Positions 53,498 to 61,749 of a stretch of 64,000 bases of DNA are shown here, in pieces. Each line of letters begins with the position of its first letter. Position 1 is the stretch's first letter. The position numbers and the translations under genes are program-made. The notes beneath the pieces were generated by a model. That model was given only the letters and a program-made list of their open reading frames with translations. It did not search any database and was not told where the DNA came from. The DNA is from Dissulfurirhabdus thermomarina (GTDB taxonomy: Bacteria; Desulfobacterota; Dissulfuribacteria; Dissulfuribacterales; Dissulfurirhabdaceae). The stretch lies in NCBI RefSeq assembly GCF_012979235.1, contig NZ_JAATWC010000001.1:377001-441000 (forward strand). The letters run 5' to 3'.

Positions 53498-55009
53498 TCA
53501 GGCCCCGCCGGGCCGTTCCGGCCGCAGCTGCGGGAAGAGGATCACGTCCCGGATGGAGGGGGCGTCGGTGAAGAGCATGACCACGCGGTCGATCCCGATA
53601 CCCTCGCCGGCGGCGGGCGGCATGCCGTGCTCCAGGGCCCGCACGTAGTCGGCATCGAGCTCCGGGGGGATCTCGTCGTCGTCGCCCCGGTTGGCGATCT
53701 GCTCGGCGAAGCGGGCGTACTGGTCCCGGGGGTCGTTGAGCTCCGAGAAGCCGTTGGCGATCTCCCGGCCCGCGATGAAGAGCTCGAAGCGGTCGGTGAC
53801 CTCCGGGTTCTCGATGTTCCGGCGGGCCAGGGGCGAGACGTCCGTGGGGTAGTGGGTGACGAAGGTGGGTTGGATGAGCCGGGGTTCCACCAGGAGGTCG
53901 AAGAGCTTGGTCCAGAGCTTTCCGAGGGGTTCCGCGCCGGTCACCGGGGCGCCCTCGGCCCGGAGGCGGTCGGCCAGGGCCGCCGGCCGCCGGAGGTCGC
54001 CGGGGTCGAGGCCGCCCACCTCCACCAGGGCGGCCTCGAGGGTGAGGCGCCGCCAGGGCGGGGCGAAGTCGAGGGTCCGGCCCTGGTAGGTGAGGGTGGT
54101 CTCGGCCTCGCCGCGCAGCTCCTGGACCAGGCGGAGGAAGAGCTCCTCGGTGCGCCGGATGAGGTCCTCGAAGGTGGCGTAGGCCTCGTAGAACTCGAGC
54201 ATGGTGAACTCCGGGTTGTGCTGGAGGGAGATCCCCTCGTTCCGGAAGTTCCGGTTCAGCTCGAAGACGCGGTCGAAGCCCCCCACCAGGAGGCGCTTGA
54301 GGTAGAGCTCCGGGGCGATGCGGAGGTAGAGGTCCACGCCCAGGGCGTTGTGGTGCGTCCGGAAGGGCCGGGCCGTGGCGCCGCCCACGATGGGCTGCAT
54401 CATGGGGGTCTCCACCTCGAGGAAGCCGTTGGCCGTGAAGTAGGCCCGGATGCCCTGGACGATCCGGGACCGGGTGCGGAAGGTCTCCCGGACCTCCTCG
54501 TTCATGAGGAGGTCGAGGTACCGGCGCCGGTAGCGGAGTTCCTTGTCGGTGAGGCCGTGGTATTTCTCGGGGAGGGGCCGGAGGGACTTCGTGACGAGCC
54601 GGATCCGCTCGGCCTCCAGGGTGAGTTCCCCGGTACGGGTCCGGAAGAGCCGGCCCTCGGCCTCGAGGATGTCCCCGATGTCGAACTTCCGGAAGAGGGC
54701 ATAGGCCGCCTCGCCCACCCCGTCGCGGGTGACGTGGACCTGGAGCCGGCCGGTGGCGTCCTGGAGGTGCAGGAACGCCGCCTTCCCGAAGCGCCGGAGG
54801 GCCATGATCCGTCCCGCCAGGCGGAAGCGTTCTTCCAGGGCCTCGAGGGCCTCGGCCTCGTAGCCGCCGTAGACCCGGAGGATGGCCGAGGCCCGGTCGG
54901 GGGGCGCCACGTCGTTGGGGAAGAGGGGGACCCCCGCCCGTTCCAGCTCCTCGGCCTTCTGGCGGCGCTGGCGCAGCAGGAGGTTGGTGTCGTCGGGCGG
55001 TTTCGCCAA
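53498..55009 (-). CDS. lysS: Lysyl-tRNA synthetase, class II
   Basis: This 503-residue enzyme has an N-terminal anticodon-binding OB fold (FRLAGRIMALRRFGKAAFLH) and class II motifs: FLEVETPMMQPIVGGATARP (motif 1), FELNRNFRNEGISLQHNPEF (motif 2) and GIGIDRVVMLFTDAPSIRDV (motif 3). I chose TTG 55009, preceded by AAAGGAA, because it gives the usual short leader (KPPDDTNLLLRQRRQKAEEL). ATG 55114 would add 35 Pro/Gly/Arg residues that look like GC hairpin DNA. Confidence 0.93.
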   Translation of the reverse strand: MAKPPDDTNLLLRQRRQKAEELERAGVPLFPNDVAPPDRASAILRVYGGYEAEALEALEERFRLAGRIMALRRFGKAAFLHLQDATGRLQVHVTRDGVGEAAYALFRKFDIGDILEAEGRLFRTRTGELTLEAERIRLVTKSLRPLPEKYHGLTDKELRYRRRYLDLLMNEEVRETFRTRSRIVQGIRAYFTANGFLEVETPMMQPIVGGATARPFRTHHNALGVDLYLRIAPELYLKRLLVGGFDRVFELNRNFRNEGISLQHNPEFTMLEFYEAYATFEDLIRRTEELFLRLVQELRGEAETTLTYQGRTLDFAPPWRRLTLEAALVEVGGLDPGDLRRPAALADRLRAEGAPVTGAEPLGKLWTKLFDLLVEPRLIQPTFVTHYPTDVSPLARRNIENPEVTDRFELFIAGREIANGFSELNDPRDQYARFAEQIANRGDDDEIPPELDADYVRALEHGMPPAAGEGIGIDRVVMLFTDAPSIRDVILFPQLRPERPGGA

Positions 55010-55160
55010 GGTGCCGGTTCCTTTCCCCGGTGCCGGTTTGCCAAGCGGCCCCGGGGAGGGTATGAACTGGGAGGACGGCCGCCCTCTCGGGGGCCGTCCC
55101 GGAGACGGCTTCATTCATAGTTTACTCTCCAAGGAGCGTCAAGCCGGTGGCCACCCTGCC

Positions 55161-55526
55161 ATGAACGTCCGCCTCGCCGCGTGCATCGCCTATGCGGGCG
55201 CCCTCTTCGGGGCCTCCGCCGTTCCGGGGGAGGCGTTGCCGGATCTCACCCGCATCGGGACGGCGGTCCACGCCGCGGCCTACGCCGGTTTCGGCGCACT
55301 CCTCTTCCGGTGGCGGGCCACGCCGCCGGCCCGGACCGCCCCCGCCTTCCTCTGGGCGGTGGTCTTGGCCTCCCTCTACGGGCTGGCCGACGAGTGGCAC
55401 CAGGTCTTCGTGCCCGGCCGGACCCCGGACCCCATGGACTGGGTGGCCGACACCGCCGGGGCGGCGCTCGGGGCGCTGGTGCTCGTGGCGTGGCGCCTCG
55501 CCCGGGCGGCGGGCCGGGTGACATGA
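55161..55526 (+). CDS. VanZ-family membrane protein
   Basis: This 121-residue protein has three to four helices and the VanZ-like signature SLYGLADEWHQVFVPGRTPD, then MDWVADTAGAALGALVLVAW. The biochemical role of VanZ-like proteins is not settled; VanZ itself gives low teicoplanin resistance. It is divergent from lysS. Its stop (TGA 55524-55526) lies 12 bp before the dehydrogenase start, so the two are probably co-transcribed. Confidence 0.85.
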   Translation: MNVRLAACIAYAGALFGASAVPGEALPDLTRIGTAVHAAAYAGFGALLFRWRATPPARTAPAFLWAVVLASLYGLADEWHQVFVPGRTPDPMDWVADTAGAALGALVLVAWRLARAAGRVT

Positions 55527-55537
55527 AGGAGGGGGCC

Positions 55538-56413
55538 ATGCAGCGGCGCTGCGGCTTCATCGGGCTCGGCATCATGGGACGGGCCATGGCCCTCAACCTG
55601 GTCCGGGCGGGATTCGATGTCACCGTGTGGAACCGGACCGCGGCCAAGTGCGAGGAGCTGGCGGCGGCCGGGGCCCGGGTGGCGGATGGCCCGGCCGCCG
55701 TGGCGGCGGCCTGCCCCGTCACCTTCGCCATGGTGGCGGACCCGGCGGCCGCGGAGGCGGTCTGCCTCGGTCCCGGCGGGGTGGTGGAGGGCCTGGGGCC
55801 CGGCAAGGGCTACGTGGACATGTCCACGGTGGACCCGGGCACCAGCCGCCGGATCGGGGCGGCGGTGGCGGCGGCCGCCGGCCGGTTCCTGGAGGCGCCC
55901 GTGGCGGGCAGCCGGAAGCCGGCGGAGGAGGGGACGCTGGTGATCTTCGCGGCCGGGGACCCGTCTCTGCTCGAGGAGGTTCGGCCGGCCTTCGACGTCT
56001 TGTCGAAGCGGGTCTTCTACCTGGGCGAGACGGGGCGGGCGGCCCAGCTCAAGCTGCTCAACAACCTGGTCATGGGCGGGATGATGGCCGCCCTGGCCGA
56101 GGGGATCTCCCTGGCGGAGGGCATGGATCTTCCGGCCGAGACCCTGCTGGAGGTCCTCGACTCCGGGCCCATGGCCAACGGGCTCTTCCGCCTCAAGGGG
56201 GCGGCCATGGTGGAGGGTCGGTTCCCGGCGGCCTTCCCCCTGAAGCACATGCAGAAGGATCTCCGGCTGGCCCTGGCCGAGGGCGACCGGCATGCCCGGC
56301 CGCTGCCCGTCACCGCCGCGGTCAACGCCCTCTTCGTCGGGGCCCGGGGCATGGGGCTCGGCGAGGCGGACTTCGCGGCGGTGCTGGAGGCCGTCCGGGG
56401 CCGCCGCGGCTAG
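55538..56413 (+). CDS. NAD(P)-dependent beta-hydroxyacid dehydrogenase family protein
   Basis: This 291-residue protein has the dinucleotide fold CGFIGLGIMGRAMALNLVRA, the substrate motif FLEAPVAGSRKPAEEGTLVI, and the catalytic lysine in LKLLNNLVMGGMMAALAEG. FPLKHMQKDLRLAL is typical of glyoxylate/succinate-semialdehyde reductases (GLYR). Activity on a small aldehyde or 3-hydroxy acid is likely, but the substrate is undecided. ATG 55538 follows AAGGAGGGGG; the ATG at 55523 overlaps the VanZ stop and is less likely. Its stop overlaps that of hgcB (convergent). Confidence 0.9.
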   Translation: MQRRCGFIGLGIMGRAMALNLVRAGFDVTVWNRTAAKCEELAAAGARVADGPAAVAAACPVTFAMVADPAAAEAVCLGPGGVVEGLGPGKGYVDMSTVDPGTSRRIGAAVAAAAGRFLEAPVAGSRKPAEEGTLVIFAAGDPSLLEEVRPAFDVLSKRVFYLGETGRAAQLKLLNNLVMGGMMAALAEGISLAEGMDLPAETLLEVLDSGPMANGLFRLKGAAMVEGRFPAAFPLKHMQKDLRLALAEGDRHARPLPVTAAVNALFVGARGMGLGEADFAAVLEAVRGRRG

Positions 56414-56700
56414 CAGCAGCCGTCCGAACCGCAACCGCAGGCCGGTGTCCGGCCGGTGAGCCACCCCATGACGATGGCCGCGGCGCAGCCCACCCCCGCC
56501 TGCACCCGAAGGGCGCCCGCCGGGCAGTTCCTGGCGCAGGCCCCGCATTCCATGCACCGGTCCCGGTCCCGGATGCGGGCCTTGCGGTGGGCCACCTCGA
56601 AGACCGCGTGGGGGCAGACCTCCGTACAGCGGCCGCAGCCGATGCAGGCCGCCTCGTCGAGGGCCAGGGTGGCGACCCCTTCGAGATACCTCATCTCCAT
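56410..56700 (-). CDS. hgcB: Mercury methylation ferredoxin HgcB
   Basis: This 96-residue dicluster ferredoxin has two CxxCxxCxxxCP motifs, CIGCGRCTEVCP (Cys19-29) and CMECGACARNCP (Cys49-59). The HgcB-specific features are all present: an extra cysteine after the second cluster (Cys72, VGCAAAI) and a C-terminal cysteine pair (Cys95-Cys96, the last two residues). Ordinary ferredoxins lack these. The tail has two further cysteines (PACGCGSDGCC). HgcB is thought to reduce the HgcA corrinoid and to hand Hg(II) to it. The ATG follows GGGAGGT and overlaps hgcA by 10 bp. The length matches known HgcB (about 95). Confidence 0.95.
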   Translation of the reverse strand: MEMRYLEGVATLALDEAACIGCGRCTEVCPHAVFEVAHRKARIRDRDRCMECGACARNCPAGALRVQAGVGCAAAIVMGWLTGRTPACGCGSDGCC

Positions 56701-57908
56701 GGCGGACCTCCCGCGGCGAAGGCGGAGCCCACCCAGAGCAGCGCGGCGGCCAGGATCGCCGCCGCCTGGAGCGGGATGGCCCGCCGCATCTCCTTCTCCA
56801 CCCCGGAGGGCGAGGTGAAGGTGCTGGCCCCGGTGAAGTTCATGGCGCAGATGGAGGCCACCGCCGTCACCATCAGGGCATAGGCCGTGGTCTCCAGGGC
56901 GCCGAGTCCCCGGGCGGCGGGGGAGGTCGCCGCCGCCGCGGCCACGGCGGCGCCGGCCAGGGCTCCCTTGAGCGAGAAGGCCCGTCCCGGGATCCAGGGC
57001 AGGGCCAGCGGCGTGAGCACGGCGCCGGAGACCACGCCGGCGAGGTAGGCGGCCAGCGCCGCCAGGCGCCGCGGCCAGGCACCGGCCGCCGGGAAGAACC
57101 CGTGGGGGCCGATTCCGCCGAGGACGAAGATCGCCAGGATCGCCCAGACGGAGGGCTTCGCCAGCCCCACGACCTCCACCGGCACCAGGGCCAGGCGTTC
57201 GGCGGCCCGGAAGGTGACCCGCCGCATCTCCGGGGTGGCCTCCATGCCCCGGGCGAGGAAGGCGGGGAGGTCGCGGGCCCGCACCGGGCCGTAGACCACC
57301 GAGAAGCCGCAGCCCGCCCGGACCTCGTGGGCCGCCACCCCCGGGGCCCCGAGCTGGGGCAGGACGAGGGTCCGGTGGGCGACCACGTGGGCGAGCCCCG
57401 TCTCCCGCACCCTGCGGCAGAGTTCCGCCGTGCCGAAGGTCCCCTTGCCGGCGGCGCACCAGACGTTGATGCCGTGGGTGTCGAGGACCAGGATCCAGGC
57501 GTCGACGCCGTCCAGGTCCCGGCGGAGGGCGTCCACGGAGAGCTTGTAGTTGGCCGTCACCAGCACCGGGGAATCCGGGCCGGGGGTGCCCGCCGCGTAG
57601 AGGCCGGGCCGCACGCGGTAGCGGTCCCGCCCGATGCCCCAGCGGACCCGGAAGCGGCCCAGGTGGTCGGCCGGGCGGAGGCGGGTGGCGAGGCGGGGGA
57701 CCATGCCCACCGGCGTCTCCACCCAGCCCGCGTAGAAGGGCTGCTGGCGCGGGTCCCCGGCGGGCCCCGGCTCCACGATGGCGCAGCCGGCGGCCGGCGG
57801 CGGCCGGAGACGCTCCCCCGGCCTTCCGGCGTCGCACCCGCACGCGGCGCCGCTCCCGCCACAGCAGCCCCGGGCCGGGGGGTGGGGGGGAGAGGCGGGA
57901 CGGTTCAT
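56691..57908 (-). CDS. hgcA: Mercury methylation corrinoid protein HgcA
   Basis: The protein has 405 residues. The corrinoid domain carries the HgcA hallmark NVWCAAGKGTFGT; Cys151 is the expected lower ligand to cobalt. SPVLVTANYKLSVDALRRDL, PQLGAPGVAAHEV and VVYGPVRARDLPAFL are also characteristic. Five C-terminal membrane helices follow from about residue 265. With HgcB it transfers a methyl group to Hg(II), giving methylmercury. The N-terminus is about 58 residues longer than the well-studied D. desulfuricans ND132 protein and cysteine-rich (GCCGGSGAACGCDAG, then Cys42). ATG 57908 is consistent with the promoter at 57948-57976. Confidence 0.96.
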   Translation of the reverse strand: MNRPASPPHPPARGCCGGSGAACGCDAGRPGERLRPPPAAGCAIVEPGPAGDPRQQPFYAGWVETPVGMVPRLATRLRPADHLGRFRVRWGIGRDRYRVRPGLYAAGTPGPDSPVLVTANYKLSVDALRRDLDGVDAWILVLDTHGINVWCAAGKGTFGTAELCRRVRETGLAHVVAHRTLVLPQLGAPGVAAHEVRAGCGFSVVYGPVRARDLPAFLARGMEATPEMRRVTFRAAERLALVPVEVVGLAKPSVWAILAIFVLGGIGPHGFFPAAGAWPRRLAALAAYLAGVVSGAVLTPLALPWIPGRAFSLKGALAGAAVAAAAATSPAARGLGALETTAYALMVTAVASICAMNFTGASTFTSPSGVEKEMRRAIPLQAAAILAAALLWVGSAFAAGGPPWR

Positions 57909-57947
57909 GGCGGGGTGGTTCGGGTTCGCTTTCACGGTACTTTTCTT

Positions 57948-57976
57948 ATAATAAGCCCGCCGATCCCCGCCGGCAA
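57948..57976 (-). promoter_or_regulatory. Sigma-70 promoter of hgcAB
   Basis: On the minus strand TTGCCG (57976-57971), 17 bases, and TATTAT (57953-57948). Transcription would start near 57941, giving a leader of about 33 bases to ATG 57908. This argues against the in-frame GTG at 57935 as start. I see no metal-regulator operator with clear dyad symmetry. Confidence 0.7.
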
Positions 57977-58001
57977 AGAAGGCGGCGGGGCAGGGAGGGC
58001 C

Positions 58002-59135
58002 ATGCGGTATCCCGTCTCCATCGCCCGGAAGAACCTCTTCCACGACCGGGTGCGCCTCTCCATCACCCTGGTGGGGATCTCCTTCTCCGTGGTGCTGGTC
58101 CTGGTCCAGGTGGGGGTCTACCTCGGGATGATGGACAACGCCGCCAGCCTCATCACCCACACCGACGCCGACATCTGGATCACGGCCCGGAACAACCGGA
58201 ACTTCGACTTCGCCCTCCCCTTCCCGGAATACCGCGAGAACCGGGCCAAGGCCGTCCCCGGCGTCGCCTCGGTGAAGAAGCTCATCATGGTCTGGTCCCT
58301 CATGAAGCTCCGGGACGGCGGGAGTGAGAACGTGGAACTGGTGGGCTTCGACCCCGACAGCGGCGCGGGCGGTCCCTGGGACCTGGTGGAGGGGCGCCTC
58401 GCCGACGTGAAGTACCACCGGGGCGTGATCGTGGACGAGTCGAGTTTCTCGAAGCTGGGCCGGGTCAGGGTGGGGGAGTACCGCGAGATCATCGACAAGC
58501 GGGTCCGGGTGGTGGGCATCTGCCGGGGGGCGAAGCGGATCACCACGGCCCCCATCCTCTTCGCCTCCTACAAGACCGCCCAGGAGCTGACCCCGTGGCT
58601 CAAGGGGCAGACCGTCTTCCTCCTGGTGAAGGTGCGGCCGGGGGCCGACGTCCGGGCCGTCCGCGCCCGGCTCGCCGCCGCCATGGACCGGGAGGACGTC
58701 TATACCCGGGAGGAGTTCGCCGCCGCCACCCGCCGCTACTGGACCTTCAACACGGGGATGGGCGTGGGCTTCGGCTTCACCGTCCTCATGGGGCTCCTGG
58801 TCGGGGCGGTGATCGTGAGCCAGACCATCTACGGCGCCACCATGGAGCATCTCCGGGAGTTCGGGACCCTCAAGGCCCTGGGCGCCGAGAACCGGACCGT
58901 CTACGGGATCATCCTCCGCCAGGCCCTCTTGAGCGGGTGGATGGGCTACGGGATCGGTCTGGCGGCCAACGCCGTGGTCATCCATTTCTACCGGGCGGCC
59001 GGCCAGATGGTCTGGCAGCCGTGGCAGCTCTTCGCCCTGGACCTCGGCCTCACGCTGGCCATGTGTGCGGGCGCCTCGCTGGTCTCGGTGCGAAGGGCCA
59101 TGCAGGTGGACCCGGTGGAGGTCTTCCGGGCATGA
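58002..59135 (+). CDS. ABC transporter permease, DevC/MacB type
   Basis: This 377-residue permease has an N-terminal helix (VRLSITLVGISFSVVLVLVQ), a large extracytoplasmic domain (DADIWITARNNRNFDFALPF), and three C-terminal helices with the FtsX pattern (MEHLREFGTLKALGAENRTV). The layout matches DevC of DevBCA exporters. It is the first gene of a fully coupled operon: permease, ATPase, membrane-fusion lipoprotein, macrodomain. It is divergent from hgcA, 93 bp apart. GGGAGGG precedes the ATG. Confidence 0.92.
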   Translation: MRYPVSIARKNLFHDRVRLSITLVGISFSVVLVLVQVGVYLGMMDNAASLITHTDADIWITARNNRNFDFALPFPEYRENRAKAVPGVASVKKLIMVWSLMKLRDGGSENVELVGFDPDSGAGGPWDLVEGRLADVKYHRGVIVDESSFSKLGRVRVGEYREIIDKRVRVVGICRGAKRITTAPILFASYKTAQELTPWLKGQTVFLLVKVRPGADVRAVRARLAAAMDREDVYTREEFAAATRRYWTFNTGMGVGFGFTVLMGLLVGAVIVSQTIYGATMEHLREFGTLKALGAENRTVYGIILRQALLSGWMGYGIGLAANAVVIHFYRAAGQMVWQPWQLFALDLGLTLAMCAGASLVSVRRAMQVDPVEVFRA

Positions 59136-59815
59136 GCCGGGCGCTGCTCGAGGTGACCGGCGTCCGCAAGGCCTACGGCGCCGCCGGCCGGGAGGTGGTG
59201 GCCGTGGCCGGGGTGAGCGCCGCCTTCCGGCCCGGGACGGTGACGGCCATCATGGGGCCCTCCGGGAGCGGCAAGACCACCCTGCTCTCCATCCTGGGCC
59301 TCATCCTCCGGCCGGACGCGGGGCGGGTCGAGGTGGGGGGCACGGACGTCACGGGCTACGACGAGGGACGGCTGCCGGCGCTTCGCCGCCGCTACTTCGG
59401 TTTCGTCTTCCAGGCCTTCAACCTCTTTGCGGCCCTCACCGCCCTGGAGAACGTCATGGTATCCTTGCAGCTCAAGGGGGTCCCCCGCGGGGAGGCCCCG
59501 GAGCGGGCCCGCCGGGCGCTCGAGCGGGTGGGGCTCGCCGACCGGGCCGGCTTCCTCCCCCGGGACCTCTCGGGTGGGGAGAAGCAGCGGGTGTCCGTGG
59601 CCCGGGCGGTGGCCGCCGACGCCCCCATCATCCTGGCGGACGAGCCCACGGGGAACCTCGACTCGCGCTCGGGCCGGGCGGTGGTGGATCTCCTCGCCGA
59701 GCTGGCCGTGGAGGGAGGCAAGACCGTGGTGGTGGTCACCCACGACCTCCGGCTCCGCGACCGGGTGGACCGGGTGCTCTGGATGGAGGACGGACGGATG
59801 CGCGAGGCGGCATGA
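59132..59815 (+). CDS. ABC transporter ATPase, DevA/LolD type
   Basis: This 227-residue ATPase has Walker A IMGPSGSGKTTLLSILG, signature motif LSGGEKQRVSVARAVA, Walker B IILADEPTGNLDS and the switch histidine in VVVTHDLRLRD. The YFGFVFQAFNLFAALTALEN Q-loop region is typical of the MacB/LolD/DevA class. It overlaps both neighbours by 4 bp, so it serves the DevC-like permease. Confidence 0.94.
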   Translation: MSRALLEVTGVRKAYGAAGREVVAVAGVSAAFRPGTVTAIMGPSGSGKTTLLSILGLILRPDAGRVEVGGTDVTGYDEGRLPALRRRYFGFVFQAFNLFAALTALENVMVSLQLKGVPRGEAPERARRALERVGLADRAGFLPRDLSGGEKQRVSVARAVAADAPIILADEPTGNLDSRSGRAVVDLLAELAVEGGKTVVVVTHDLRLRDRVDRVLWMEDGRMREAA

Positions 59816-60837
59816 TGCGGTGGCGGAGGTGCGCCGGGCCCTGGGCGTTGGCCTTCTTGGTGTTCCTTTCGAGCTGCTCCGGGCCGGAGGGGCGGGCCCC
59901 GGACGACGCCAACGCCGCGGCGGCGACGCCGCCGTCCGTCTTCGCCTACGGGGTGGTGGAGGCCCGGCGGCATTCCACCCTGAGCGCCCGGATGCCGGGG
60001 AAGATCGAGCGGATCCTGGTCCGGGAGGGCGAGCGGGTCCGCAAGGGGCAGGAGCTCGTCCGTTTCGAGGCCGGGCCCCAGGAGGCCCGGGTGGCGGCGG
60101 CCCGGGCGGCGGTGGCGGTGGCCCGGGCGGAGCTCGCGCGGGCCGAGGCGGGCGCCCGTCCCCAGGAGGTGGCGGCGGCGGGGGCGGCCCTGGCGGCGGC
60201 CCAGGCCCGCCTGGAGAAGGCGGCGGCCGATCGGGACCGCTACCGGGACCTCTTCGATCGCCGGCTGGTCTCCCGGTCGGAGTGGGAGCGGGTGCGGCTC
60301 GCCTGGGCCACGGCGCAGGCCGAGGCCCGGGCCGCCGCCGAGCGGCTCGCCCTCCTCCGGGAGGGGACGCGGAAGGAGACCCTGGCGCTCCTTCGCCGCC
60401 GGCTCCGCCTCGCCCGCGCCCGGCTCCGGGAGGCCGAGGCGATGCGCGCGGAGACGCGGATCGTCGCCCCCTACGACGGGGTCGTCACCCGGAAGCACCG
60501 GGAGGAGGGCGAGGCCCTGGACATCGGGCTGCCGGTCCTGGACATCGCCACGGTCCGAGACCGCTACGTCCGGGCGGAGATTGACGAGACCGACGTGGGC
60601 AAGGTCCGCGTGGGCCAGCGGGCCCGGGTCACCGCGGACGGCTTCCCGGGCCTCGCCTTCGAGGGGCGGGTGGTGGACGTCAAGGTGCAGATGGGGCCGA
60701 AGCGGATCCTCCCCACCGACCCCGGGCGCATGGTGGACTACCGGGTCCTCGACGTGGAGGTCTCCCTCCCGGAGGGGTGTCCCTTTCCCCTCCGACTCCC
60801 GGTCAACGTCCGGATCTTCACCGGGGAGGGCGGATGA
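59812..60837 (+). CDS. Membrane-fusion (HlyD/DevB-type) lipoprotein
   Basis: The 341-residue protein begins with a signal and lipobox (WALAFLVFLSSC). A lipoyl-like half follows (HSTLSARMPGKIERILVREG), a long Ala/Arg-rich coiled coil (about residues 95-215), the second lipoyl half (TRIVAPYDGVVTRKHREEGE) and a beta-barrel domain (VRVGQRARVTADGFPGLAFE). It is the periplasmic adaptor of the DevBCA-like exporter. It overlaps the ATPase and macrodomain genes by 4 bp each. Confidence 0.92.
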   Translation: MMRWRRCAGPWALAFLVFLSSCSGPEGRAPDDANAAAATPPSVFAYGVVEARRHSTLSARMPGKIERILVREGERVRKGQELVRFEAGPQEARVAAARAAVAVARAELARAEAGARPQEVAAAGAALAAAQARLEKAAADRDRYRDLFDRRLVSRSEWERVRLAWATAQAEARAAAERLALLREGTRKETLALLRRRLRLARARLREAEAMRAETRIVAPYDGVVTRKHREEGEALDIGLPVLDIATVRDRYVRAEIDETDVGKVRVGQRARVTADGFPGLAFEGRVVDVKVQMGPKRILPTDPGRMVDYRVLDVEVSLPEGCPFPLRLPVNVRIFTGEGG

Positions 60838-61391
60838 GCGAAGTGACGGCGTCGTGCCGGTTCGGGCGGGTCCTCGTGGTCACGAAGCGGGGCGACATCA
60901 CCCGGGAACGGGCGGATGCCCTGGTGAACGCCGCCAACAGCCGGCTGGCCGGGGGCGGCGGGGTGGACGGGGCCATCCACCGGGCGGGCGGGCCGGAGAT
61001 CCTGGCCGCCTGCCGGCGGATCGGCGGGTGCCCCACCGGCGGGGCCGTGGCGACCCCCGCCGGGCGTCTTCCGGCGCGGTACGTGATCCACGCCGTGGGG
61101 CCGGTCTGGCGCGGCGGGGGGCACGGGGAGGCCCGGCTGCTCGCCGCCGCCTACCGCGAGAGCCTGGCGCGGGCCCGGGAACTCGGCGTGCGGACGCTGG
61201 CCTTCCCGGCCATCAGCACCGGGGCCTACGGGTACCCGCTGGCGGCCGCGGCCCGGGTGGCCCTGGAGGCGGTCCGCGGCGAGGTGCTCGCGCGGCCGGG
61301 GCGCCTGGAGGAGATCCGCTTCGTCCTCTTCTCCGAGCCCGCGGCACGGGCCTTCGCCGCGGCCCTCGGGGCTTTCCGCTCCGGATCATGA
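60834..61391 (+). CDS. Macrodomain (ADP-ribose-binding) protein
   Basis: This 185-residue macrodomain has ALVNAANSRLAGGGGVDGAI, CPTGGAVATPAGRLPARYVI and LAFPAISTGAYGYP, the ADP-ribose loops of the YmdB/AF1521 class. Such proteins remove ADP-ribose from proteins or hydrolyse O-acetyl-ADP-ribose. Its ATG overlaps the stop of the exporter adaptor (ATGA), an unusual partner. No ADP-ribosyltransferase or sirtuin gene is nearby. Confidence 0.93.
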   Translation: MSEVTASCRFGRVLVVTKRGDITRERADALVNAANSRLAGGGGVDGAIHRAGGPEILAACRRIGGCPTGGAVATPAGRLPARYVIHAVGPVWRGGGHGEARLLAAAYRESLARARELGVRTLAFPAISTGAYGYPLAAAARVALEAVRGEVLARPGRLEEIRFVLFSEPAARAFAAALGAFRSGS

Positions 61392-61749
61392 AGGTAACTG
61401 CCCGGGATTATACGGCATCTATGACCGTCCCGGCGGCCGGGTGCCCGGGGAGCCCGGTCCGGCGGGCCTTGATGCGGAAATCTCTTGACTCGCGGGCGTT
61501 CACGGGTAACATGGGACAGGAAAGTCGAATGAAACGGGTCGTGCACCTTCGTTCCAGCAGCCTTTCCGGGGCCGGACATCCCCCGGAACCGCGGGTTCAT
61601 GTTCCGGGGCGCTTGTTCCGATGAAGTGGGGCAAGCAGGCCCGCCCGGAAGGCGGAGGCAAGGCCGCTTGAGTTGGGTCCGCTCCAACCATTGGCGAAGA
61701 AAAAAGGCGTTTACAGGCGCCAACCACACCAACGTGACGGGAGGGTACT
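61392..61749. other. Long leader and promoter region of the HU gene
   Basis: It contains a promoter (61485-61512) followed by a leader of about 230 bases. In the leader a 31-codon frame (ATG 61530 to TGA 61624) has AGGAAAG before it, but it looks like unconstrained GC-rich sequence. No other gene is seen. Confidence 0.55.
61485..61512 (+). promoter_or_regulatory. Sigma-70 promoter of the HU gene
   Basis: TTGACT (61485-61490), 16 bases, TAACAT (61507-61512). It matches consensus at five and four of six positions and is the best candidate upstream of the HU gene. Confidence 0.55.

Noticed and set aside
61530-61624. 31-codon leader peptide before HU
   Set aside because: It has a possible ribosome site but random-looking composition and no regulatory codon run; not listed as a gene.
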